Below, piece after piece: positions 45,446-57,300 of a DNA stretch of 64,000 bases. The DNA lies in the NCBI GenBank assembly GCA_905160935.1, contig CAJHZI010000507.1, forward strand, positions 1,288,501 through 1,352,500, given 5' to 3'. Source of the DNA: Enchytraeus crypticus (Eukaryota; Annelida; Clitellata; Enchytraeida; Enchytraeidae). Position 1 is the first letter of the stretch. Each line of letters opens with the position of its first letter. The notes beneath the pieces are model-generated. The model saw nothing but the letters and a program-made list of their open reading frames with translations. It was not told the DNA's origin and did not search any database. A program made the position numbers and the translations under genes.

Positions 45446-47360
45446 ATACAATGTCAGGGACGTCCCCAGCACAACAAACATTGGTAGAGAATTTCACAGC
45501 ATAGGGGCAGTAAAACTAAACGATAGTCTATAAATTAATGAACAAAAATCAGGGCCAGATAGTAGCTTGGATGCAGTATGTGAGACAGTGGGAAGGCTGA
45601 TATGAGTAAAATAGGCATGGTGTGAAACCTGTTGTACAAGAGTTTATTACGTTGAAAGTCACCAACGCCATCTTATGTTTTATACTTATGATTATATGTT
45701 AGGAAATTTGTAGCCGGCCCCTAAAAATTGTTGTATGATAGCCCAATTTTGTGGTCTTGCAAACCACGTCAGTTAGTCAGTTATGCACGTATTAGAGACG
45801 AATAAGAAACGTCCTGGGGAGATCATTTAGCAAAAGTAGTAGGTCTCGAACTACTTCAAAGTCACATCATTTAAATTGGACTGACTCTGATACTGTCCTA
45901 GAAATAAAAATTTCATCCATAAGGAAATTACTAAATATCTACTCTAAAGATATAAATTTTGCAATTATAGAAAAATTGCACAATTAAGGATGAAAAACTT
46001 GAACTTGCACCATCAAGATTAGCTTTTGCATGACAAAGAAGCACTTCATAACTAACAATTGATACATGTCCAAAATTTTGGAAAATTATACAATACCTGC
46101 ATAAATTAAAGCAGTTTAAAGAAGGATAATTCCAAGATAGTACCCTTTCAAAAATGAGTGTACTATATATTATATTTATAATTCTGATACTATATTATAA
46201 TTCTAATACTATATATAATATTTATAATTATATCCACATTTATAATTCTGGAGGGTTTTGATTGCATTACTCTAAGCACCCTCATAAGACAGAACAACAA
46301 CAACAATACAATTAGAGTGCTACTGTTATCCATGACAACATTGAGCACTGTGGAATCAAATTAAGATCGATGGGCAGAGTGAGGGGTCCATAAACGGTGC
46401 GAGCCAAAATCCGGGTATTCAAAAGAATAAGGATACAATACTGATAAAATTAATATTATCTAAATACTAATTATTATTAGTATTTAGATATTAATTTAAT
46501 CAGTATGATATCCTTATAATTAGATGCTAAATTAAATTATATTAGTGGCTATCTTGATTGGGTTATATTAAGAACTTTTTTACAAGCTGGATTGACGATA
46601 TTATAGTGACTAAATACGAATTTTTAAACAGAATTAGTCAATCAAAATTCATCTATTTTAGTAATACGAATGAAGATTGTTAATTACTAAGAAAAACTAT
46701 CAGAAGAAGTGCGCTAATCACAAGATCATTTCGATTAGCAAAATACATCGCGTCGTCAAGACAAATTATGAAGGAAAATTGCGATACAACCAAACTCGTA
46801 ATTTTTCATAAATTTAAATGGCTCAATTGATAGCGTAACACATGACTTTTAGGATTCAAAGGCCGGAAATAGGAACAATTTTAAAATTTAAATTATCAAT
46901 ATAAAATATTTCTCTTTTAATATTTTAATGCGGAAAGATAAAAACTAAACTAAGTAGATAACGATAGCAACGTCGTGAAATATTAATACGAATATACAAA
47001 CAAAACCAACTAAAAAATCAACAAATTAAATCCGTCACGAGCCGCCATGACTCTGATTACACTTCCGCATTTAAAAGCAATCACTTCTTAACTGTGCTGG
47101 CTCTTTCAATCAAAGATATAGAATGCATAATTTCTGATTGAAATTATAAATTTAAGAGAGAGTACATTGAGGTTTAATAACATAATAAAAAGAAATAATA
47201 AAGTTAGCAGAAAATAAAGGTTCCGCTAATATTTCTAGAAATTATCGAATAACCTATCTTAATATTATAAAATTTATTTTGGGTAAAATTATAAAGAGAT
47301 CAAGCATGACGTTGAAAGTTGAAACGGTTAACGTCTACTAAAAAAGTAAACACGCATTAT
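45446..47360. other. Divergent spacer, no gene seen
   Basis: AT-rich sequence. Holds a copy of the dispersed foldback-related unit at about 46305-46445 (ATTAGAGTGCTACTGTTATC, GACAACATTGAGCACT) and otherwise nothing recognised. Confidence 0.45.
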
Positions 47361-47371
47361 AGTGAATAATC

Positions 47372-47576
47372 AACTATGTTGACATCTATCACTTTTAAAA
47401 CCACATGTTTAATCCGTTAGGCAATTTAGACCATTTTCCGTATAACCAGTCCAGTGAATGTCCGAGATTTTATTCTCAGAGCAGCGCGGCCGGGATTCGA
47501 ACCCACGAGGATTCAAATCACCTCAGGATTTGTCATTTCAAACTTCATGACGTTACCCCTACGCTATTTAGACATT
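47372..47576 (-). mobile_element. tRNA-derived SINE, family A
   Basis: Inverted relative to 41836-42032. On its own strand it shows TAGCGTAGGGGTAAC and GTGGGTTCGAATCCC, which match the consensus pol III A and B boxes more closely than the other copy. Confidence 0.8.
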
Positions 47577-47779
47577 CTAACTCATAATTAGTAACTCATA
47601 ATTATAATTAATATCATAATCATATCATATATATATAATTATATATTATAATTATATCATAATTAGTAACTCATAATAACTCATATTTAGACATACTAAC
47701 TCATTATACTCATTTAAATGACTAAGGAGTATGCCAAGAACCAGTTAAAAGGAGTACGTAACAACGGAAAATTTTTATG

Positions 47780-49105
47780 TCAGCATTCTACGGTGGCTCG
47801 CAACTGCCATAAATTTTTTTTTTGAAACAAAAAATCAAAAAAACAAAAAACAAACAAATCTTTGTTACTATAAATAGCCACTTCGTTACTATAAATAGCT
47901 CACTAGCAGTATCTATATCACACATAGTCGATGACAACATCCAGCACTAGATCTTGAATCAAAGGCCAGTCTACGTGCAAAAAATAAAGTTTATTGTCAA
48001 TGACAACATCGAGCACTCGATCTCGAGCCAAAGCCAAACCGATGAGCACAAAATTAGGTCAAAAACGGTGTAAATCCAAAATTCAGTTAATTAGTCATAT
48101 TAAGTGAATTCGTCAATGACAACATCGAGCACGCGATATCAAACCAAAGCCAAGCCGATGAGCACAAAATTAGGTCAGAAACGGTGCAAATTCCAAAATG
48201 CAGAAAATCAGTCCAAAGACTCACCTTGTAATTATCACCGCTTTTGACCTAATTTTGTGCTCATCGGTTTGGCTTTGGTTTGACATCGCGTGCTCGATGT
48301 TGTCATTGACGAATTCACTTAACATGACTAATTAACTGAATTTTGGATTTGCACCTTTTTTGACCTAATTTTGTGCTCATCGGTTTGGCTTTGGCTCGAG
48401 ATCGAGTGATCGATGTTGTCATAAACAAATTATCTTAGTATGACTAATTAACTGAATATTGAATTTGCACAGTTTTAACCTCCTTTTTGCTCATCGGCTT
48501 GGCTTTGGTTTGACATCGCGTGCTCGATGTTGTCATTGACGAATTCACGTAACATGACTAATTACCTGAATTTTGGATTTGCACTGTTTTTGACCTAATT
48601 TTGTGCTCATCGGTTTGGATTTGGCGCGAGATCGAGTGCTCGATGTTGTCATAAACAAATTAACTTAGTATGACTAATTAACTGAATATTGAATTTGCAC
48701 AGTTTTAATCTCCTTTTTGCTCATCGGCTTGGCTTTGGTTTGACATCGTGTGCTCGATTTGTCATTGACGAATTCACTTAACATGACTAATTACCTGAAT
48801 TTTGGATTTGCACTGTTTTTGACCTAATTTTGTGCTCATCGGTTTGGATTTGGCGCGAGATCGAGTGCTCGATGTTGTCATTGACAATAAACTTTATTTT
48901 TTGCACATAGTCTGGCCTTTGATTCAAGATCGAGTGCTGGATGTTGTCATCGACTATGTGTGATATAGATACTGCTAGTGAGCTATTTATAGTAACAAAG
49001 TGGTTATTTATAGTAACAAAGATTTGTTTGTTTTTTTGATTATTTGTTTCAAAAAAAAAATTTATGGCAGTTGCGAGCGCCGGAGCATTCAGCGTAAGGA
49101 CTAAA
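47780..49105. repeat. 1.3-kb foldback element of tandem ~115-bp units
   Basis: The outer ~220 bp at each end (TCGCAACTGCCATAAATTTT and its inverse at 49055-49080) are inverted copies. Inside, the left arm has about two units and the right arm about six, all built on GACAACATCGAGCACTCGAT and CCGATGAGCACAAAATTAGG. In the right arm units alternate between two types that differ in GACATCGCGTGCTCG versus GAGATCGAGTG, giving a ~230-bp dimer. The turn is near 48190-48245. There is no coding potential. Confidence 0.85.
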
Positions 49106-50497
49106 CAACAATTGGTCAGTAAAATCCTCAAAAAAAATAAAACGGGATGGACATTTGCTGCGGAACTCGGTGGACAAAAGTAGAAATCATCGAAAGATAT
49201 TTAACCATATCTGATCTAAGCAGATGGAAAAATAACTGCAGAAAATCTAAAAGAAGCTGGAAAGACTCTTTCGAAGAATACTAATTGAACGCTGCTGGAG
49301 TTAGCATATGCAGGAGCGTATCCTACTCAGTTCACTAGCAATGCTCGCTTAAAAAGTGATCCAAATGAGCTACATCGACTCGATCACTAGCATAACTCAC
49401 TTGGGAAGTGATCCAACTGAGATTTTAACTACAATTTGCATTGAAAGCTAGGCTGTTCAGACAAATCTTGAGACCTGCCAAACTTATAAGAATATTGAAA
49501 TATCTGAAATTTAATGTAGAATTGGTTACTTGATTGCGTACTATGGACTGGTTAATAATTTGTTTACTTACTATTCTAATGTTTGAGAGTATTTTGTAAG
49601 AAATAAGTACCTAAAAGTAAAAACCTAATAAGTAAAAACAATCCTTACCAGGAATGTTCCTTTTAAAAACTCAGGAAGATTGTGATCGGACGCTGCAGTT
49701 ATGGAGAGGTTTGTTTATGTTGACATTTTATTGGAATCTTTTAGAGCTTTCATTCCACTTTGGGACTTGCGAGACAGGTGATCGCATTACAATTAAGATA
49801 ACATCATATCATCACTTATGATGACATCTAGCATGTTTAATATCTTAAATTTGACGCTACAGCAAATGTTATTATATCATTGCAGTTCATTCAAAAACTG
49901 CATTGTTATATTGATAGCAGTAAAAACTGTAGAATAATAGATTATTTGTTGATTTTTACGTCTCGCAACCTTTCGAGGCTTTGCATTCTTTTCATTCCGC
50001 GCTAAACTTGAAATGCTAAAAATGAGATGAACTTGAATTATGCATATGTTTACCTGGCATTGGATTTAGTTTGATAGTTTATGCAATTCTTAAAACACTG
50101 ATATACAGTATATAGCAATATAGTATTTACTCCCTCTCATCCTTAAGCCCTCTCTGTATTTCTGTGTTAACTTTTGACATTAAAGTTAGATAGAGTCGTA
50201 ATTATATTTTCTAACAACATAATTATTTGAAACTGACTGATTTTCATTCCAGGAATTTTAATTAGTTATTTCTTGGAGATTTCAAAATTAATTCTTCTAT
50301 TAATTTCAATTTTACTCTTGCAGGATCAAATTTTTACATTAATGAAAATTATTAAATGAAAGGTTCATATAGTACCAATTGCTTTGTTAACACCTAGTAT
50401 ATGAATTCAGCGAATGATTTCAGCTTTAAACTGTAACAATAAGTAGTGAATACTATGATTTAAAAGTAACTGCCAAAATCTTCCAATAAGACAAGTG
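49106..50497 (+). other. 5' flank of the MULE-derived gene
   Basis: AT-rich sequence with no recognised repeat or gene. It must hold the promoter or 5' UTR of the gene starting at 50498 unless further upstream exons exist. Confidence 0.4.
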
Positions 50498-53400
50498 ATG
50501 TCAGGAACAAACAAGGGTTCACATACAGAACGAAAGAACCATAACATAAGAAATAAAGATGTTAAAGGTCTTTCAGAGGCGCAGAAAACAAAACTCACTA
50601 CTCCTTTCTCACGAAGTTTTACTCCAATCCTTCCCAAATCTGATCTGCTGTCATCTGCCATTACAAAGGAGATGACAACAGTCCTGAGGCAATCTACCAG
50701 AAAAGGACTGGGTACCAATGTCAGTGACAGTTCTGCTCTGTTTGTCGTTCGCCACGCCTCACCCATTTACATACAGATGTCTTCTATGCCTGCCACTCAG
50801 TCTGAGAGATCACTCGGAGGTTATTCTCTTGAGAAAATTGATGAGATTCGTTCCAGTGGATTACAAAAGAAGAGCTGTCAGTCGATGAGAGGAGGTAAAA
50901 GGCCTGAGAGGGAACCAGATGCTGGTGTGATGGGCAGTGCATTCAGCTTAGCGGTGAAGCTTGAAACTGGGGTAAAAAATAACAGTGATAAATGTAGCAA
51001 TGAAGATATCGGTATTGTCGGAAAGAAACGTGGAAGAAAACCTAAAGTAATATCATCTGGAGCTTCTGAATCCAAAGTAGTGATTAAAGAAGGTAGTAAG
51101 TGCAGTGATTTCTCTTTGAATAATTTTTGTATTGAAATTTACTGACGAAAGTTTTTTAATCAATTTTTGATAAAATTAGTGTCTATATTTATGCAGAATT
51201 TTAAAAGTTAGTAATTACTACTTAAAATTAACATGCCTATTTTGCATGCACAAGTTCACCTATTATCGTTATTTTTCTTTGACTTTAAGTTCACCATAGT
51301 TCTGTTTTAGTTTGATTTTTTTCCTGTTGCATTTGCTTATTTGTGTGTTGCGTATGTGAACTCTACAGGGTTGAATGATCCTTTTTGGTGTTCTTATTAA
51401 ATAGAATTGAATTGAACATAAATTATGAAGAATAATTGCTCCTAAAATCAATTGTGGGGATTTTGGCAATAAATTCACTACAGTGTATTTAGTATAGATC
51501 TGTTTTTCTGTTTAGGGAATCCAACCCTAATAAGTATTTTGGAGAGGAGGTAATTACAAACTACTAGGGTATTCACCTCGGTAACACACAACTTCAGTTC
51601 AAAGTCTAAGTTTGTTGACTATAATTGGATACACCTAGGGAATGTTATTCATGTATCAGAATTAGCCTTTAAGGTCTCTGTTAGTGTGTGAATTCATTCT
51701 TGTCCCTTCCATTAATTTTGGAAGGGGCAAGAATGCTACCAACACCTGTAAAGCCGACTCAAAGACATATCAGTGGCCATGACACTACTCTAGAAATGGT
51801 AACTTCAAACAAAGACAGTAAAATAGCTGGTAAAAATAAATGCCTATATTAAATAGCAGATCCCGGTACTGATTAAGTATTTCTATTGACTTTACTGTCT
51901 GTTTTTGTACACACAAAGTGACTTAATTTTTCGGTGGACTTTGTTATGTTGTTATGAAGACATTGAGATGACGGAGGAGATGTCGTTAGAAAGGAGGCAT
52001 GAAGCTAGGACGTGTAGAAAGAGGAGGAGGAGATGTGAGATGGAGGGAGAGAGATTATTTGTGTGTGAACATTGCGGTAAGACATTCTCTCGTCCCAGTA
52101 ATCTACGCAGACACTTGAAGGATGCTCACATGACAGATCTACCGCTGACCATTAGGGATGCTCCCGTCACTTGCTCGTACTGTCAAAAAGGCTTCAGAGA
52201 TAAGTACTATCTGCCGAAACATTTGAGAAGATATCACAAAGACATTGGTGAGCAGGAGATAAATGCAGTCGTTAGCAAGATTGCGAATCTCTCAAAGGTT
52301 GGCAGGATTGTTATACTTTATTTATGCCAAATAATACCTTGAGAATTAGTAACTTGAATTTGTTGGACTTGCCATTAGGCTGTATGCTAAGAGAGACAGA
52401 GAATTTTCAGTGGCAAGAAGGCAAGTGTTAAATATAGTGATTTTATATCTAGTCTGATTCAAGATCATTTTAGTAATTTACTTTATACTGTCAGTTTAAA
52501 GCCATAATATTATAATTATGAACATTAAAAACAGTATCAGTCTAGTGATATCTTATTAAGAACAATATCAGTCCTAATATATCCAATAAATGTTTTCATG
52601 ATAGCCAATAATTTTGCATATTTATATGCACTATGAATAAATGTACGCATTTATGTGCGTGAGTCTCATATACTATAATTTCACTTATTTATATGCACTT
52701 TCAAGATAGAATAACAGATGAATATCTTTAATATAAATACACAGTTAAGTTAAGCTTTGGAATGTTTAGCTGTGTGGACTGACTGAGATAGTAAATGCAT
52801 AAGAATTATTCGCATTTTAATGAGTAATTATTCATAATATCTAATTAACTATTGGTTGACTAGACTTGTATGATCCATGTGTGCCAAAATATACTTGTAA
52901 TAAATTTATATTGAGTATGTAAATTTGTGACTGGAATGATTTGCTTCAAAACACAATACTTTAAAATACATAATACTATAAAATACTTGTACTTATTAAT
53001 GTTCAATCAATCAATAAGTAAGAATTTAATGTCTGGTTCCTTGCCATAAGGCAAAGTCAGGGATGTCTCTTGCAGATTTTGTACAAACAGACGCCAAAGC
53101 AACGTATGATGACTACTGATATACATAGAATACAAGAGAAAGTGAGATCAAAACAGTGCAAATCCAAGATCCAAGGCAAGAGGGTCAAAATTTAGACCTA
53201 TTGCATAAGGAGATAGTTTTTAGCTTGCACAGTAAAGTACTAATGCAGTTACAAGATTGAGGATCTTGTGGCAGGGAGTTCCAAATTGTCGGAGCAGAAA
53301 AATGAAGGAGCGTCTGCCAGTGGTAAATCTAATTAGATATTCTATTAATGTTCATATTTTGTTGAGTGTATTATTCAGTATTACTCTGGCTAATCTTACT

Positions 53401-54330
53401 TGTATATTTAATAAATAAATAAAATAAATAATAATTGATAAATCTTTAAATCAGGTGGTGAAGCCACCAGCACCACACGCCTGCAGTGTTTGTCCCAAGA
53501 CATTCACGTTCAAAGCCAATCTCATGGCTCACATGAGAAAATTTCATTCGTCCCTCGCTCCTTCAGCCAGTGTGCGTCCTGTTGTGAGAAACACAACGTT
53601 CTCTTGTCCAGGTGAGTTCTGTGTTATCTTACGACGAAGTACAGGTTATCTGTTTCTTTCTATGTGATTTATTTTCAATATATCAATTTTCTGCTTGACC
53701 CTTTAATTTTTTTTGTTTACTATTTTATTTTGTGATTATATTATGCAAAATTCAATTTTTTGATTTGAACTTAAATACTCTTTAGCTTCAATTGTATTTA
53801 ATGTATTTTTTAAAACATTGAATAATTGACCGATTGATGTGTTAGAAACAAATTAATAAACAGATCAATCGGTCAATTATTCAATGTATTGAATGGTTCA
53901 ATTGGACTTGTGTCATTTTTGCGCGATTATAGCCACTCGTAGCGTTTCAAAACAGTTTTGGTGTGCTTAAAAAAAAATTAATAACAATATAATCTATGAA
54001 TCAACTTAGAAACAAATTAATTAAGTTGATTCATAGATTATATTGTTATTAATTTTTTTTAAGCACACCAAAACTGTTTTGAAACGCTGCGAGTGGCTAT
54101 AATCGCGCAAAATGACACAAGTCCAATTGAACCAAGGCGTGCATCTATTATAATTATTTTACTATCACTTTTGTAATTGTATATGTAATTATTAATTTGA
54201 TGTTGTTTTATGTCTACAGTATGTGGCGCGACTGAGCAGAGAGTGATGAACCTTATAAAGCATATAGGCTCCGTACATTCTGAGCTGAAGATTGACGAAA
54301 TGCAGCGACTCACTTTCTCTAATCAGCATG
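50498..54330 (+). CDS. MULE-derived gene exons 1-4: AT-hook-like motif and four C2H2 fingers
   Basis: Exon 1 (50498-51095) is Ser/Lys/Thr-rich and ends near KKRGRKPKVI, an AT-hook-like core. Exon 2 (51960-52297) has a basic TCRKRRRRC stretch then fingers CEHCGKTFSRPSNLRRHLKD-x-H and CSYCQKGFRDKYYLPKHLRR-x-H. Exon 3 (53455-53611) has CSVCPKTFTFKANLMAHMRK-x-H. The fourth finger is split across the exon 3/4 junction: CPVCGATEQRVMNLIKHIGS-x-H. Exon 1 could end at 51092 or 51095, one codon apart. The exon 2 acceptor (GAAG at 51959) lacks a good pyrimidine tract and is the weakest junction in the model. Confidence 0.78.
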
Positions 54331-57300
54331 GTATATCTCATTTTCTAGTTAGTAACTGAGTTAAATTTACAACTAAGCAGCAAGTGCTCAAATTTGTGTT
54401 AAAAAGTTGATAAAAAAAAAAAAAAAAACACTTATTAAATGAAAACTTCAATGGAGCCCTTAAAATACTTCTATTAATAATAATAATAATAATAATAAGC
54501 ACTAAGTTCCAAACCAATATGGTCTTATTGAAATAATTTCTCACCGAACACTTGATGGTTCGTAATTTGGACATGTAGTGGTCGTCACTGTCATGCAATT
54601 ATAACCTTTAATAACTTATTTATTTATTTATTTCTTAAACAGCATGTGGTACAGCTTTTTGTGGGCTTAACTTGATGATGTTTTGGCAGATTTTCTGGCT
54701 TGGAAGCTAGGTGAGGAGGCACGGACTGGAGTTCTGTTTGTTAAGAGGGGAGTGAGGAAAGGAACTAGAGTTCTAAGGTTCTATTGTAACCGCAGCGGCA
54801 CCTTTACGTCTAAAGGAGGCAGGAGACGCAGGCGTAAAGAATCGTGCAAGATTGGCTCTACCTGTCCAGCAGTCATCATTGCACAACTGTCTAAGTCTGG
54901 TCCAGGTGTGAACGATATGCCTGCTCTTTTAACTGTATGACTGCGTGTGTGTGAATCTAATCTGTCATCAGTGACAACAGCAAAACTAAAAAAGTTAATG
55001 TTAACGTCAGTTTCCTCACTCGAAAGCGATGTCGGTGACGAGCGAACCCAGGATTTGAACCCCGCACATATTGATCCGCGGTCGAGTATCTTACCGACAT
55101 CGCCACTGGCTCCAACCATTGGCGATGTCGGTTGCTAATTATTGTTGAACAACAATCACAACAATTAGAGGGCTGCTATATCGATAACTATTGAAACAAA
55201 TCCAATGATCAAAATTTGATTCAAAACAATGCAAAAATCCAGAAAATCTCTCCCAAGACAATTACATTTATATGTTATATTTATATCGATGCTAAAATCA
55301 GTGCAAGTCTTTCTACGTAGGGTTTGGGTGTGTGAGCCAATAGTCTTGCCTGCCTGTGTGTATTCCATGTATAAGGTGAATCTGACCATTGACAGTTGAA
55401 CACTTGCCTGATAAATTGTTGGTCATGGACTCGAATGTCTTCTCTTACATCTGCTCTTTTATGCTCTGTGAATGAAATTGTATTTAAACTTATTTGTTTA
55501 TGGGCTTTGTATTATATTTTGTTAATGAGTGTATCTAGATTTGTTTCATTGGATGTTGAATAGTTCTCGTCTATACTTTGTTGAAAGCATGTGATATTAA
55601 TTATTTCGATACTAAGTAAATGATAATGAAAATTGGAGAATTGAATATTGATTATTTCATGTTAATAATTTATGGATGACACATAGATATAAGAGTGTCG
55701 TACGCCTCCAGTCACATAGGCCACCGGGTGGGAGAGAGTGGAAGTAGGGGGGTTGATGTACTGAGTGAAGGGAGAGAGGATGATCTCACTAAAGCCTTTG
55801 ATAGAGTGCGAGATAGTCTACACACGCCTGTAGGTTTGAGGCTGTCTGTAGTCAACGACAGAGAGAGGCGGTCTGTCTCTAGTGTCCTCTTAAATACAGA
55901 CAGGTTTGTCTGCTCGTTGTTGTCTCTGTGTATTCTGATACTGTTGTCGTTGTAGATATATACAGATACAGCTACAGTATAGTTGATAGATGCAGCTCTC
56001 GAAATTTAAATAAATTTATATGATAGTTTCACAACTTTTCACACCATAGTCAGATTTGAAGAAATAGTTGATTCAAGGTTTATATTATTAATGAAATCAG
56101 TTGGTGCAGTCTTTCATAGATATCCATACCACCTTCTCTGATTTTAAGTGACAAATTAGTTCCATGAAAACGACTCGGCGTTTCTTTATATGAGTCGTCC
56201 TTAAACGTAAATGTGTAATTGCATTGCTTAATATTTCCATAAACTCTTAAAGCTAATCCAGAATTGCATAAATCACACTCAACCTTTAAGGTGGTAATTT
56301 TACGCATGCTGTTATATACAGGGTGGTCCAGAATAAATGAAACTACTTTGAAGGTTAATAACTTTGACAATATTTATCCAAACGTCATACTTCATACATT
56401 ATATTAAAGACAATTCTCTTTTCTATTAACTTTCTAAATATTTTTTAGAGATACTTTTACACATGTTTGAGAAATCATCATTAGTCGCCGATATGTAATT
56501 TTCATGTTTTTCATGTCATATGATCGCCTGTATGAAGGTAAACCTGCCAGAGTTTATTGAACTGTAGAATTGGCCACCTAACGGCCCCCCTGATTTGAAA
56601 CCGATTTACTAATCGATCGTTTACTATTGTCTGCAGCAATTAGTCTATCATGAACCAATTCACGACGTTGAACATTTGAAACGAGTCATTGTCCTCCGTT
56701 TGGGTGAAATCAGTCAAACACTCATGGCCTGGAAATTGATCAGTGGTCCCAGCGGGTGAATGCTGTTATTCGGGCACATGGTGGACATATTGAATATTTG
56801 TTTGATTAATTCTCGATTCATTTAGGGCATTGATAGAAACTGCAATGCGCTTTTTGAAATAGTTAAGGCCTAATGCATAATCTTGAATTCTTGATTTTCA
56901 GATTTTGAGTTTTATCGCAATTTCTTTGAAAATTACATATCAGTGACTAATGATAATTTCTCAAACATTTGTATTAGTATCTCTTAGATATTTAGCAAGT
57001 TAATAGTTTAATTTAATGTATAAAGTAAGACTTTTGGATAAAAATTGTCAACGTTATTGGCCTTCAAAGTAGTTTCATTTATTCTGGACCACCGTGTATA
57101 GTGACTCCCTTTCAGTCACAGTATAGTTCTGTGTATCTGTGTAATTACAGAACATCTGCTTTCGACGTGAGAGTTTGGGTAGAGTGGTGTAAAATTGAGC
57201 GACCTGACATGATTCATTTCATTAAGTACAGCGGAGACACCACCGCATGGGCTCTGACCTCTCTCACCTCTGACCCTGATCTCAAGGTCGAGGATTTCAT

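Noticed and set aside
47780-49105. Large DNA transposon with long terminal inverted repeats
   Set aside because: No transposase, and the interior is made only of the same tandem units in opposing orientation.
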